A stretch of DNA of 64,000 nt from an uncultured Sutterella sp. (GCA_900544335.1 UQUS01000001.1:30274-94273), one strand, 5' to 3'. Positions 46,973 through 56,756 are shown, numbered from the stretch's first letter. The notes: generated from the letters alone by a model not told the origin. Made by a program: numbers and translations.

Positions 46973-47614
46973 TTAACGAACGATGTTCAAAATCTGCTCG
47001 ACGCCCTGACGCGTCGAGCGGAACGCGTTCAAAGGGTGCGCTTTTTCATAGCCTAAGGCAATCGCAATTGCGATTGCCTCTTCGGGCGGAATCGGCATGT
47101 ACTTGCGGATAAGGTCCGGGTATTTGACGGGGTTCCAAGCCACAAGCGACCCGATGCCCCGATCGGCCGCTGCGAGCATCAGCGTTTGAGAGAACGCTCC
47201 CAAATCAAAGACCATATAGGGCGTGTACGTCTTAGGTAGCGTCAAAAAGAGCATCACGGGCGCATAAAAGAGCTTTGATTGGCACTCTAACTTAATGCTC
47301 GCAAGGCCGGCGTCTTCCCGTGCTTTGGAAAACTGTTGCATGTTCTCGCGACCGATTGGCGAAAACGCATCGCGATGCGAAGGCGGTATGTCGCTTTTTC
47401 CTTCAAGACCGGCGTTAACGCGCTCGTAAAACTCGGTGCGGATGCTCTCTAAGGTCTTTCCTTCTGCAGCCCACACATGCCACTGCTGAGCATTAACCCA
47501 ACTCGGCGCATGCGTCGCTTCATCGATGATGTCGCGAAGAATCGCTTCGGCAACCGGCGTCGCCTCGAAATAGCGAACGGAATGACGACTTAAGAGGACG
47601 TCTTTAAATTGCAT
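46973..47614 (-). CDS. Nitroreductase-family FMN oxidoreductase
   Basis: The 213-residue protein has the nitroreductase opening RHSVRYFEATPV, APSWVNAQQWHVW, DLGAFSQTLMLAAADRGIGS, and AIALGYEKAHP near the C-terminus, the usual FMN-binding positions. Typical members reduce nitroaromatics or quinones with NAD(P)H. It lies downstream of rsmA on the same strand, 24 bases away. Confidence 0.88.
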   Translation of the reverse strand: MQFKDVLLSRHSVRYFEATPVAEAILRDIIDEATHAPSWVNAQQWHVWAAEGKTLESIRTEFYERVNAGLEGKSDIPPSHRDAFSPIGRENMQQFSKAREDAGLASIKLECQSKLFYAPVMLFLTLPKTYTPYMVFDLGAFSQTLMLAAADRGIGSLVAWNPVKYPDLIRKYMPIPPEEAIAIAIALGYEKAHPLNAFRSTRQGVEQILNIVR

Positions 47615-47638
47615 GAAAGCCTCCTAGGAAAAAAGGTG

Positions 47639-48439
47639 TCAGGAATGCGATTGCTCGGCCGCGCACCGTGCGAGTGCGACAAAGCCTTTGACGGGAATTG
47701 TTTCCGCCCGTAAAGACGGATCGATACTGCAAGAGCAAATAGCGTCTTCCGTGAGTATCGCAGAAAGTGCGTTTCTCAAGGTTTTTCTCCGCTGCGTGAA
47801 GGCGTGTGTGACAACGCGGGAAAAGACGGAAAAGTCCACCGGGTCGATTTCGCTTTCATCTTTCGGTTTCATGCGCACGAAAGCGCTGACAACCGCCGGA
47901 ACCGGGCGGAACGCTCCGGCCGGAACGTCAAAAAGCTTGGTGATGCGATAGCGCCACTGGAGCATCACCGACAGGCGTCCGTAGGTTTTACTGCCCGGAG
48001 CGGCGGCCATACGGTCGACCACTTCGCGCTGGAGCATAAAGTGCTGATCGAGAACGCAGGAGGCTGCCGGAAGCAGGGCAAAAAGAAGCGGCGAAGAAAT
48101 GTTGTACGGAAGATTGCCGACAATTCTCAGGTGACCGGACTTTTCTGCGAGATCTTTCCAATCGATTGTCAAGGCATCGGCCTCGATGAGCGTGAGCGAC
48201 TCGGGAAATTCACTTCGTAGCCAGGCGGCCAAATCGCGGTCGATTTCGACGGCTCGGACTTTTCCGGCGCCATCTAAAAGATGTCGCGTCAGGGCCGCCT
48301 TTCCCGGGCCGATTTCTACAATGTCATCGCCCGGCTTGGCGCCCACGGCACGCGCTAACTTGTCAATCCAAAACGAATCGACGAGAAAATTCTGTCCGAA
48401 GCGCTTGCGTGCCTTGTGACCGTCTAGAGAGGTGCCCAT
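47639..48439 (-). CDS. rsmA: 16S rRNA dimethyladenosine transferase RsmA (KsgA)
   Basis: RsmA dimethylates A1518 and A1519 of 16S rRNA during 30S assembly. The 266-residue protein has RFGQNFLVD, SAM motif VEIGPGKAALTRHLL and the catalytic NLPYNISSPLLF. It shares one base with the surA stop (TAATG), so translation is coupled. The pdxA gene that often sits between surA and rsmA is absent. Confidence 0.95.
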   Translation of the reverse strand: MGTSLDGHKARKRFGQNFLVDSFWIDKLARAVGAKPGDDIVEIGPGKAALTRHLLDGAGKVRAVEIDRDLAAWLRSEFPESLTLIEADALTIDWKDLAEKSGHLRIVGNLPYNISSPLLFALLPAASCVLDQHFMLQREVVDRMAAAPGSKTYGRLSVMLQWRYRITKLFDVPAGAFRPVPAVVSAFVRMKPKDESEIDPVDFSVFSRVVTHAFTQRRKTLRNALSAILTEDAICSCSIDPSLRAETIPVKGFVALARCAAEQSHS

Positions 48440-49788
48440 TACAGGTTCTCTTCTCGAATTTCTACGTAGGCTTGATCGCGCACTTCACGCTGCCAGTCGG
48501 TAAAGGCTTCGGCTAACTTCTTCTCACGCAGAGCCTGGCGCGCCGCTAAGCGTGAGCGTTCCCCGTCGGCTTGCTGTTCGCGCCGATCGATCACTTCAAT
48601 GATGTGATAGCCGTAGCGCGTCTTAAAGGGCTCGGAGACTTCTCCGACCTTCAGGCGATTGACTTCGTCTTCAAATTCCCCGGGAAGGTCGCCGGGACGA
48701 ATCCACCCGATATCGCCGCCGCGCGTGGCGGAACTGTCGACAGAGTTCAGACGAGCGAACGTGGCAAAGTCGCCTTCTTTGTTCAAAATCTTGTGGCGGA
48801 TGTCATTTAAACGACTGACAACTTCCGCTTCGGGCGTCATATCGGAAACGAACATCAGAATCTGACGTACGTGGCTTTGTGTTACGGGTTCTCCGGCTAG
48901 TTTTGCCTTCACCCCGTCACGCACATCGGCAACACGCACGATGTGAAAAGCCTCGGGAGTACGCGTGACCTGAAGGGCACCTTTTTTCGGGTCGGCCTGA
49001 ATGGCTTTCCAGAAAATCGAGGGCATGCGGGAGGAATCTTTCCAGCCGAGATCGCCCCCTTCTAAGGCATCGTCTGCCTTGGAGTATTCAGTGGCCAGTT
49101 TGGCAAAGTCTTCACCGGCCGAGGCTCGCTCCAAAATCTGATCGACGGTCTTTTGCGCTGCGCGTCCCTTGGTGTCATCGGCAGCAACGGGCACGAGGAT
49201 GTGATAGAGGTGGTACTCGGTCGTCTCGTCACTGGCAAATCCGGCTTTTTCGGCTAAATACGCATTGATTTCGCTTTCCGGAATGAGAATCTTGGAATCG
49301 ACTTCCCGCTGACGAATGCGCTGCAGGAGGATTTCTTGGCGAATCTGGTCTCTAAAGACGCTGTAGGAGGTTCCGTCGGTTCTTAAGCGGTCGCGCAACT
49401 CTTGCACGGTCATGTGGTTATTCTGCGCAATTTGCTCGATGGAGGCACTGATCATCTGCTCGTCAACGCGAATGCCCGTATCTTGCGCACGCTGCTCAAT
49501 GGCCTTTTCCAGAATCAATCGTTCGAGCACCTGACGACGCAACTGGGGCATCGGGGGCAGCCCGATATCCTGACGCCTTAAGTTGAGCGCCACTTGATGC
49601 ACGCGCGTTTGTAATTCGTATTCGGTGATGACGTCACGGTTGACAACGGCCACAATGCGGTCCAATGGACGCATGTCCTGAAAGGCGGTCGAAGGAGTCG
49701 ACGAGGTCTCGCCCGAAGCGGCAAAAGACGTTGCCGCACACAGGGCGCAACATGCACTGACGAAAAAAAGACGGAAAGAAGGCATCAT
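48439..49788 (-). CDS. surA: Periplasmic chaperone and peptidyl-prolyl isomerase SurA
   Basis: SurA escorts outer-membrane proteins through the periplasm. The 449-residue precursor has a signal peptide (FRLFFVSACCALCAATSFA), an N-terminal chaperone domain (about residues 40-190), and two parvulin domains, the second with TRGGDIGWIRPGDLP. The lptD gene that usually precedes it is not here; hypE lies upstream instead. Likely needed for TonB receptor and adhesin assembly. Confidence 0.94.
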   Translation of the reverse strand: MMPSFRLFFVSACCALCAATSFAASGETSSTPSTAFQDMRPLDRIVAVVNRDVITEYELQTRVHQVALNLRRQDIGLPPMPQLRRQVLERLILEKAIEQRAQDTGIRVDEQMISASIEQIAQNNHMTVQELRDRLRTDGTSYSVFRDQIRQEILLQRIRQREVDSKILIPESEINAYLAEKAGFASDETTEYHLYHILVPVAADDTKGRAAQKTVDQILERASAGEDFAKLATEYSKADDALEGGDLGWKDSSRMPSIFWKAIQADPKKGALQVTRTPEAFHIVRVADVRDGVKAKLAGEPVTQSHVRQILMFVSDMTPEAEVVSRLNDIRHKILNKEGDFATFARLNSVDSSATRGGDIGWIRPGDLPGEFEDEVNRLKVGEVSEPFKTRYGYHIIEVIDRREQQADGERSRLAARQALREKKLAEAFTDWQREVRDQAYVEIREENL

Positions 49789-49891
49789 TTTTTTTTAAGC
49801 AATCCATCGCAAAGAAACTGAATTTTTTCAAGCGGGTCCAATTATGCACGAGGCAATTAAGTTTAGGCGTCGGCCGAAACACCGTGTTACG

Positions 49892-50938
49892 TCAGCAAAT
49901 CCGCGGAAGTTGTTCGCCGTTTAACCAATCAATAAGGCGCTTTCCTCCGTAGGGCGTTGTCATTTGAACAAGACCCGGGTTTTCGGCTGTCACGCACCCG
50001 ATGCGGGCGGCGTCTTTCCCATACGGCGAGGCACGCATAGCAGCAAGAGCCCGGTTGGCTTCGCTTTCCGGAACAATGACAATGAGTTTTCCTTCGTTGG
50101 CCACAAAGAGCGGATCGAGCCCTAAAAACTCGCAGACGGCATCGACTTCGGGTTTGACGGGAATGGCTTCTTGAATGAGATCGATCCCCACTTCGCTTTG
50201 ATGGGCAATCTCGTTTAATGTGGCTGCTAAACCCCCGCGTGTCGGATCGCGCAAAACATGCACGGGGCGAACGTCTTTGAGAAGCGTCTGGATCATGGCA
50301 TTTAAGGGAGCGGTGTCACTTTGAATGGAACTGGCAAAGGAAAGGGCTTCCCGTTGCCCGAGAATGGTCGTTCCGTGGTCTCCCATGGAGCCGGAAATGA
50401 GGACGGCGTCACCGGGCTTTGCCATGCGACCTGTAATCGGGTAATCGATCAGGGCTTCCCCGATACCGGTTGTCGAAATATAAATCCCGTCTCCGTGGCC
50501 TTGCTCCACAACTTTCGTGTCGCCCGTGACGACGGCAACACCGGCTTCACGGGCCGTTTCGGCCATCGATTGAACAATGCGGTCTAACACCGAAAGCGAG
50601 AGACCTTCTTCCAAAATAAAGGTTGCGGCAATGTAAAGGGGTTTGGCGCCGCACACAGCCACATCGTTGACGGTTCCTGCCACAGCCAGGCGCCCGATAT
50701 CCCCGCCCGGGAAAAAGAGCGGAGTGACCACATGCGCATCACAGGAAACGGCAACCGGGTGCGTGATCGGCGGCAGAAGTGCCCCGTCGTGTCCTTCGTC
50801 AAGCCAGGTGTTCGTGAGGTGCTTGGCAAAGACTTCTTCAATGAGTTGCGCCGTCGCCAAACCTCCCGCACCGTGCGTGAGGTTAATCGTGTCGTTTTTC
50901 AGATTAAGTTTTCGAACGTAGTGAGCGGGAATTGTCAT
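49892..50938 (-). CDS. hypE: Hydrogenase maturation protein HypE
   Basis: HypE dehydrates the carbamoyl group received from HypF to form the cyanide ligand of the [NiFe] centre. From the ATG at 50938 it has 348 residues, with INLTHGAGGLATAQLIEEVF near the start, ATP-binding motifs including TGDTKVVEQGHGDGIYI, and the conserved C-terminal PRIC, whose cysteine carries the thiocarboxamide. The open frame extends 60 codons upstream within hypD and is shadow. Last gene of the leftward hyp operon. Confidence 0.96.
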   Translation of the reverse strand: MTIPAHYVRKLNLKNDTINLTHGAGGLATAQLIEEVFAKHLTNTWLDEGHDGALLPPITHPVAVSCDAHVVTPLFFPGGDIGRLAVAGTVNDVAVCGAKPLYIAATFILEEGLSLSVLDRIVQSMAETAREAGVAVVTGDTKVVEQGHGDGIYISTTGIGEALIDYPITGRMAKPGDAVLISGSMGDHGTTILGQREALSFASSIQSDTAPLNAMIQTLLKDVRPVHVLRDPTRGGLAATLNEIAHQSEVGIDLIQEAIPVKPEVDAVCEFLGLDPLFVANEGKLIVIVPESEANRALAAMRASPYGKDAARIGCVTAENPGLVQMTTPYGGKRLIDWLNGEQLPRIC

Positions 50939-50948
50939 AGAACTCCTT

Positions 50949-52064
50949 TTAGCGCTTCGGGCTATAGCGCCAGTACGCCGCGCAAGCGCCCTCGCTTGAG
51001 ACCATGCAGGCGCCGATCGGGCGTGCCGGTGTGCAGACTTTGCCGAAAAGCGGGCAGTCGCGCGGCTCTTTTTCTCCGCGCAAAATGGCGCCGCACGCAC
51101 AAGCTTTGTTGTCCGCAACGGGTTTTTCGACTAAATGAAAGCGTTTTTCGGCATCTAAATCCGCGTATGCAGCATTAAGTTTTAATGCCGAATGCGCAAT
51201 AGCCCCGAGTCCGCGCCACTCAAAGGAGTCTCGCACCTCGAAAACTTCGCGCATTAAAGCGATGGCAACGCGGTTACCTTCTTTTGTGACGGCGCGAGAA
51301 AACTCGTTTTCGACTTCATGACGACCGCTGTTAACCTGGTCGATGAGCATGCGAATCGAGCAGAGCATATCCAAGGGCTCGAATCCGCAAATGACGACGG
51401 GCATTTTCCATTGATTGGCAAAGACTTCGTAGGGCGCACTTCCGATGACCGTCGAGACGTGAGCCGGTCCGACAAGACCGTCTAGGTGCGGCGCATCGGG
51501 CCTGGCCGGTGCCGTCTTGAGAATGTGCTCCATCGCAGGGGGCGTTAAGACGTGACTGACAAGAAGCGAAAAGTTGCGAATTCCTTGGGCTTTGGCCGCT
51601 TTGGCAACAACGGCTGTCGGCGGCGTGGTCGTTTCAAATCCGATGGCAAAAAATACCACCTCACGGTTCGGGTTTTCTCGGGCGATTTTTAAGGCATCGC
51701 TCGGCGAATACACCATGCGCACGTCGCCCCCGAGGGCTCGGCAGGAAAAAAGCGTTCGACCGCCCGCTGCCGGAACGCGCAGGGTATCCCCGTAGGTGCA
51801 GACAATCGCTTTGTGTTCGAGCGCCAAATCAATCGCAAGTTCAATCCGTGCAATCGGAAGCACGCACACCGGGCAACCCGGTCCGTGAATCATTCGCACG
51901 TTTTCCGGCAAGCAATCGGTAAGACCCCAGCGCGAGAGCACGTGGGTGTGTCCGCCGCAAAATTCCATAAAGCGATACGTTTTGTCGCTGCGAGCGGCTT
52001 TGGCGATGGCAGCGATTAAGCCTGCGGCCTTTTTCGGGTCGCGAAAATCAGCCACAAGATTCAT
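50949..52064 (-). CDS. hypD: Hydrogenase maturation protein HypD
   Basis: HypD is the [4Fe-4S] scaffold that assembles Fe(CN)2CO with HypC. The 371-residue protein has FMEFCGGHTHVLSRWGL, the redox-active HGPGCPVCVLP, a GFETTTPPTA loop and the C-terminal cluster cysteines (ACACGAILRGEKEP, DCPLFGKVC). Overlaps the hypC stop by four bases; hypE starts 10 bases after it. Confidence 0.96.
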   Translation of the reverse strand: MNLVADFRDPKKAAGLIAAIAKAARSDKTYRFMEFCGGHTHVLSRWGLTDCLPENVRMIHGPGCPVCVLPIARIELAIDLALEHKAIVCTYGDTLRVPAAGGRTLFSCRALGGDVRMVYSPSDALKIARENPNREVVFFAIGFETTTPPTAVVAKAAKAQGIRNFSLLVSHVLTPPAMEHILKTAPARPDAPHLDGLVGPAHVSTVIGSAPYEVFANQWKMPVVICGFEPLDMLCSIRMLIDQVNSGRHEVENEFSRAVTKEGNRVAIALMREVFEVRDSFEWRGLGAIAHSALKLNAAYADLDAEKRFHLVEKPVADNKACACGAILRGEKEPRDCPLFGKVCTPARPIGACMVSSEGACAAYWRYSPKR

Positions 52065-52291
52065 GCGCTTTTCTCCCGACTTCCGGCCTCACTTAACAGT
52101 TCAAGCGTGCGTTTGGCTTGCGCTTCATCGATTTTATTTAGGGCAAAACCGACGTGAACGATGACCCAGTCGCCTTCGTGAGCGTCCGGCGTGAGCGAAA
52201 CATCGATGGGTTTCGTGATGCCCCCCATGTCACAGAGCGCCTGATTGGAATCCTCAAGGCGGATAATTTTTGCAGGAACGGCAAGGCACAT
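52061..52291 (-). CDS. hypC: Hydrogenase maturation chaperone HypC
   Basis: HypC carries the Fe(CN)2CO group from HypD to the hydrogenase large subunit. The ATG at 52291 gives 76 residues with the diagnostic start MCLAVPAKI, where C2 is the metal-binding cysteine. An upstream frame (21 codons) is shadow of the hypF end. A second, more diverged HypC paralogue is present at 61928. Confidence 0.94.
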   Translation of the reverse strand: MCLAVPAKIIRLEDSNQALCDMGGITKPIDVSLTPDAHEGDWVIVHVGFALNKIDEAQAKRTLELLSEAGSREKSA

Positions 52292-52293
52292 CG

Positions 52294-54612
52294 TTAGTTT
52301 TCTCTCCATGCGTAGTGCGTTTTTCCGGCCTTGTAGGCCAGAGCGGCAAGCCAAAGTTCGCCGAGCGCAAGTCCCCCGTCGCCGGCAGGAACGTCTCTCG
52401 GGATAAGGACATTAAAACCGTCCGATTTTAAATCTTCCGAGATCCCGGCAATCAAAAGGCGGTTGACGGCACAGCCCCCTGTTAGAGCCACAGGGCCTTC
52501 GTAACCGATTTCTTCGGCTACATCAACGGCCGCTTGGGATAAGGCCTTAGCAAGCGTTCGGTGAAAGTCCGCCGCTGCCTGTGCTTTATCGGGGTTAGTT
52601 AATAAAGATGCGAGGATGCCGTCAATAGAAATGACGCCGTCTTGAATGCTCCAGCCCTCGAGAATGCGCCCGGTGCGCGTTACCGCCAAGGCCTCCAAAC
52701 GCATTGCTGCCGTGGCTTCCTCATGCTGGATATCACACAGCCCGAGTAGGCTTGCAACGCCGTCAAAGTAACGTCCGAGCGCACTGGTGCGGTGCACGAG
52801 GTGCTCTTTTCGGACGGCTTCCGGAATAAAGCGACTCGCGGGGTATTGTCCGTAGTGAAGCGAAATCCGATCCTCGCGTGCAATAGCGCAAAGTAGGGCT
52901 GCCCCCGCTCTCCAGGGCTCTCGGGCCGCTCTGTCGCCCCCGACCAAAGGGATTTCTTTTAAGTGAGCCTTGCGAGAAAAACCGGTTGCGTCCGCGAGGA
53001 GTAACTCACCGCCCCATGTACCGTTGTCCGGACCGAGGCCGACGCCGTCTAAGGCAAACCCGAGCGTTGCTTCGGAGCGCCCATTCTCTGCCATCACGAC
53101 TCCGACGTGGGCGGCGTGGTGGTAAACGGGAATCAGAGGAATGTTTTCTTTGTCGGCGATTTCACGGGCCAGACGACTGGAGAAAAAGTCCGGATGCGCA
53201 TCGCACGCTAATAGGTGCGGATGAATTTGGAAAATGGAAAGAATATGAGAGACGGCCCTGCGCAAAGCATCTTGCGTGGCAACGTTGGAAAGCTCTCCGA
53301 TGTGTTGCGTTAAAAACGCTTCCTTCCCGCGACTTGCAGCGGCGGTGTTTTTCAAAAAAGCACCGGTTGCGAGGGTCGGCGGGATTTCACATGCAAGCTT
53401 TACGGCGCGCGGCGTGTATCCTCTGGCGCGTCGGATGAAGGCAAAACTTTTGCCGATGGGTTTGATGACCGAATCGTCGCACCCGACGACGATGTCTCGG
53501 TTGTGGATTAAAAAGAGGTCGGCAATGCCCTTTAGTCGATCAAAAACTTCATCGTTACCCGTAACCAGCGGCTCGCCGCTCGGGTTGGCCGAAGTCATGA
53601 CCAAAATGTCAGAAAGCGGAAGGTCCTGTGACCAATGCGTCCCTTCCGGCTTTCCGGCAAAACTATGAAAAAGAAGCCAGTGAAGCGGGGTGTACGGGAG
53701 CATCACGCCGATGCTGTCAAGCGCATCGGCAAGGCCGGGTAAATCGAGTCCCGGTTTTTTCGGCAAGAGAACAATCGGACGCTCGATGCCTTCCAGAAGC
53801 GCCTGAGCAGCGTCATTGACCTGAACGAAAAGGCGGGCGCTTGCAACATTGGCGACCATGACGGCAAAGGGTTTCTCATCGCGGTGCTTACGAAGACGGA
53901 GCGTTGCGATAGCTTTGGCATTGCGGGCATCACACGCGAGGTGAAATCCCCCGAGCCCCTTGACGGCGACAATCGCACCGTCCCGAAGGGCTCGGACCGT
54001 TTCGTTAATCGGGTCGCCCGCAACCGGCGTTTTATCGGCCCGTAAAAGGGAAAGGTGCGGTCCGCATACGGGGCACGCATTGGGCTGAGCATGAAAGCGG
54101 CGATCTAAGGGGTCCGTGTATTCGGTGCGGCACTTAGCACACATGGCAAAGCGGGCCATGGAGGTTTGCGGTCGATCGTAGGGCAGGTGGCGCGTAATCG
54201 TGTACCGTGGTCCGCAATGGGTGCAATTAGTAAAGGCATAGCGGTAGCGGCGATTGCTGGAATCGAACATGTCCGCGAGGCACGCCTGACAGGTAGCGGC
54301 ATCGGGCGTAATCGCCGTTGTCACGGTTCCGGCCCGACTCGGTGTGATGACAAAGTCCTTGTAGCCGACAAAAGGCACGTCTTTGACACAGACCGAATCG
54401 ATGCGGCAAAGGGTAGGGGCGTTGCGTCGCAACTCCGGTTCAAAAGCATCAAGGCTTTCTGCCTCGCCTTCAAGGTGAATGCCCACCCCTTGGGCGTCGT
54501 TAAACACTTCGCCCTTTAAATTTAAGGCAATCGCGATCCGATACACGGTGGGTCGAAAACCGACGCCTTGCACCAGCCCCGTGACGCGGAAAAAGCGGCT
54601 TAATAGCGCCAT
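52294..54612 (-). CDS. hypF: Carbamoyltransferase HypF
   Basis: HypF makes the carbamoyl group for cyanide ligands from carbamoyl phosphate and ATP. The 772-residue protein has the N-terminal acylphosphatase domain (GLVQGVGFRPTVYRIA), zinc fingers (CQACLADMFDSSNRR and NCTHCGPRYT, later CAKC and CPVCGPH), a YrdC-like domain (KGLGGFHLACDA) and the C-terminal Kae1-like domain with PVYHHAAHVGVVMAENG. Length matches the family. It sits two bases from hypC. Confidence 0.96.
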   Translation of the reverse strand: MALLSRFFRVTGLVQGVGFRPTVYRIAIALNLKGEVFNDAQGVGIHLEGEAESLDAFEPELRRNAPTLCRIDSVCVKDVPFVGYKDFVITPSRAGTVTTAITPDAATCQACLADMFDSSNRRYRYAFTNCTHCGPRYTITRHLPYDRPQTSMARFAMCAKCRTEYTDPLDRRFHAQPNACPVCGPHLSLLRADKTPVAGDPINETVRALRDGAIVAVKGLGGFHLACDARNAKAIATLRLRKHRDEKPFAVMVANVASARLFVQVNDAAQALLEGIERPIVLLPKKPGLDLPGLADALDSIGVMLPYTPLHWLLFHSFAGKPEGTHWSQDLPLSDILVMTSANPSGEPLVTGNDEVFDRLKGIADLFLIHNRDIVVGCDDSVIKPIGKSFAFIRRARGYTPRAVKLACEIPPTLATGAFLKNTAAASRGKEAFLTQHIGELSNVATQDALRRAVSHILSIFQIHPHLLACDAHPDFFSSRLAREIADKENIPLIPVYHHAAHVGVVMAENGRSEATLGFALDGVGLGPDNGTWGGELLLADATGFSRKAHLKEIPLVGGDRAAREPWRAGAALLCAIAREDRISLHYGQYPASRFIPEAVRKEHLVHRTSALGRYFDGVASLLGLCDIQHEEATAAMRLEALAVTRTGRILEGWSIQDGVISIDGILASLLTNPDKAQAAADFHRTLAKALSQAAVDVAEEIGYEGPVALTGGCAVNRLLIAGISEDLKSDGFNVLIPRDVPAGDGGLALGELWLAALAYKAGKTHYAWREN

Positions 54613-54616
54613 AGCG

Positions 54617-55375
54617 TTACAAGGCAGCTAAGGCGCGTTCAACGGTCAGGTATTTAAGCCACGTGTCAAGACCCTGGCCCGTGGTCGCGCTCGTGCGCAA
54701 AATGCGAATCTTGGGATTGACGCGTCGCGCATATTCTTCGCATTTGTCAATATCGAACTTCACGTACGGGAGTAGATCGATTTTGTTAATAAGGAGCACG
54801 TCCGATGCCCGGAACATATCCGGGTACTTTAAGGGTTTGTCTTCGCCTTCGGTGACAGAAAGGATGGCGACCTTGTGCGCTTCCCCTAAGTCAAATTCGG
54901 CCGGGCAGACAAGGTTGCCGACGTTTTCAATAAATAGGACGCTCGAATCGGACGGATCTAAGTGGTAAAGCGCATGCTCGACCATGGCGGCATCCAAGTG
55001 GCAACCTTTGCCGGTATTAATCTGAAAGGCGGGCGCTCCGGTTTGGCGGATGCGGTCGGCATCGTTTTCGGTTTGCTGATCGCCTTCGATCACATAAATC
55101 GGATAGCTCTTATCGACAGCGCGGATCGTGGCCGCTAAAAGCTCGGTCTTTCCGGACCCGGGACTTGAGACAAAGTTCAGAGCCAGAATCTTTTTCTTGG
55201 CAAAAAGCGCGCGATTGGCCGCTGCAACGGCGTTGTTGCGCGACAGGATGTCTTGCTCAACGGAAATAACCGTCTCGTTTTCGTGCGTGTGTTCATGCTC
55301 ATGCCCATGGTCATGCTCATGGGAATGGTCGTGCGTGTGTTCGTGCGTATGTCCGCAACCGCATGTTAGGCACAT
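54617..55375 (-). CDS. hypB: Nickel-binding GTPase HypB
   Basis: HypB supplies nickel to the large subunit with HypA. The 252-residue protein begins [17 protein letters not shown], a CxxCGC nickel site and a histidine-rich stretch (about residues 9-35) able to store nickel. The GTPase core has P-loop [49 protein letters not shown] given as its known pattern, and NKIDLLPY. It starts between hypA and hypF in the leftward operon. Confidence 0.96.
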   Translation of the reverse strand: MCLTCGCGHTHEHTHDHSHEHDHGHEHEHTHENETVISVEQDILSRNNAVAAANRALFAKKKILALNFVSSPGSGKTELLAATIRAVDKSYPIYVIEGDQQTENDADRIRQTGAPAFQINTGKGCHLDAAMVEHALYHLDPSDSSVLFIENVGNLVCPAEFDLGEAHKVAILSVTEGEDKPLKYPDMFRASDVLLINKIDLLPYVKFDIDKCEEYARRVNPKIRILRTSATTGQGLDTWLKYLTVERALAAL

Positions 55376-55387
55376 AGTGTGTACTCC

Positions 55388-55750
55388 TTAAAAATGATTC
55401 TCAGGTTCCTCATCAGGAACGATGTCGACGACGCGCATTTCGGTTCCGCCGTTGGCAATGAGCCGATAGCCTCCGCAATCCGGGCACGCATTGCCGTATC
55501 GCTTTAGGGGAACGGTCTTACCGCAATCGGTGCACCAGGCTTGTCCCGGTGTGCGTTCGATTTCAAGTTTCGAGCCGCGAGCGATGCCTTCGCGTGTGAC
55601 CGACTCCCAAGCAAAATAAAGAGCTTCGGGGTCGATTCCGGCAAGTTCGCCGATTCTCACGTGCACGCGCCGTACGGCACGAATGCCGTGAGCCCTGGCC
55701 GTCTCGTCGACAATCTCGATGATTCCCTGAGCAATCGAAAGTTCATGCAT
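55388..55750 (-). CDS. hypA: Nickel-insertion protein HypA
   Basis: HypA binds nickel and zinc and helps HypB load the large subunit. The ATG at 55750 gives 120 residues beginning MHELSIAQGIIEIVDE, with the nickel ligand H2 and the zinc cysteines in WCTDCGKTVPL and ACPDCGGYRL. Its start overlaps the end of hupK by eight bases. Confidence 0.95.
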   Translation of the reverse strand: MHELSIAQGIIEIVDETARAHGIRAVRRVHVRIGELAGIDPEALYFAWESVTREGIARGSKLEIERTPGQAWCTDCGKTVPLKRYGNACPDCGGYRLIANGGTEMRVVDIVPDEEPENHF

Positions 55751-56756
55751 GGGGAGGCTCCTCGGAAACGACGACTTCGGCACACGCATCGAACGCCGCG
55801 GCAATAAGGGCAATTTGCTCGGCCGAGGCGCCCGCTTTGCGCGCATCGTCAGCGAGTTTTGTTAATAACCCGTCGGGTTGGAAGACCCATTCGGTCGGGG
55901 CGATCCAATCGACCCAAATCGGTGTGTTGTTACTGCGTAAAACAAAATAGACCAGAACGCCGCGCGCCGTTTCTACAAGGCTGGCGGCAAGTTTTCCGCC
56001 CAAGGATACCGTTTTGAGACTTCCGACAAGACTGGATTTGCCGGAAACCAGTGAGGCAATCTCGTTGATACGGGCGTTAAAGATATCCTCAGGTGTCAGA
56101 AGTTTTTTCCCGTGGCGAGCGCGTCTTGCAACGGCGCCGACCACGCGCGGGCCCCCTAAACGCGGACGCAGGGCATATTGCGGACAGTCACGCAACGTGA
56201 CGGCTAAGGCGCCGAGCGTTGTCGGATCCAGAAGCTCTTGTGTCGGCAAAACTGCCTCAGCCGGGAGAGCAAAATCCCTTAATTCGCGTGTTTTTTTCGA
56301 AAGGGCTTTAAATAGGTTGCTTTCTTCGGCAAGCCACTTTTTCGCCAATTGAGCCGTATCGGTCATCAGGGACGAATCCGACTGCCCCTGAAGGCTTGCT
56401 AGGAGTCGGGCCCTGGCAGCGGCAAGGTTGCGCACGAGCTCGCCTGCGGCCGGTCCGAGCTCCAAGGCCTTTCTTAAATCCATGGAGAAAAACCGTATGG
56501 TTTCCAAAACGGCTTCAATGCGACTTAAGATGGAAATGTTCTGAATCTCAAGACCGGAATCGGCTGTCTCGAATGCGGAGGTAAAGGCGCAGACGTGTGC
56601 AGCCGGGCACAGGGCAAACAGTGACGGAATCAGGGCGAGGATATCCGAGGCCTCGCGACGACAAAAAAGCGACGGGAAGCGACCGGTTCGACCGCTCGTA
56701 AGCGTGACACCCTTAGGTCCGAGCGTCAGACGAATTTCGGTTTCGCTCTCGGTCAT
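55743..56756 (-). CDS. hupK: HupK/HoxV-like hydrogenase scaffold protein
   Basis: The 337-residue protein resembles a decayed [NiFe] large subunit, as HupK/HoxV proteins do: SLFALCPAAHVCAFTSAFE lines up with the catalytic RICGVCTGIHALAAVRAVE of the large subunit, keeping the second cysteine and the histidine but losing the first cysteine. GPKGVTLTSGRTGRFPSLF and DWIAPTEWVFQPDGLLTKL are further shared features. HupK is thought to act as a scaffold when the Fe(CN)2CO group is passed on in the presence of oxygen. ATGA overlap with the upstream hybE-like gene. Confidence 0.8.
   Translation of the reverse strand: MTESETEIRLTLGPKGVTLTSGRTGRFPSLFCRREASDILALIPSLFALCPAAHVCAFTSAFETADSGLEIQNISILSRIEAVLETIRFFSMDLRKALELGPAAGELVRNLAAARARLLASLQGQSDSSLMTDTAQLAKKWLAEESNLFKALSKKTRELRDFALPAEAVLPTQELLDPTTLGALAVTLRDCPQYALRPRLGGPRVVGAVARRARHGKKLLTPEDIFNARINEIASLVSGKSSLVGSLKTVSLGGKLAASLVETARGVLVYFVLRSNNTPIWVDWIAPTEWVFQPDGLLTKLADDARKAGASAEQIALIAAAFDACAEVVVSEEPPHA

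Noticed and set aside
50939..51118. N-terminal extension of hypE
   Set aside because: The extra 60 codons lie within hypD and give arginine/alanine-rich sequence unlike HypE; the ATG at 50938 matches the family start.
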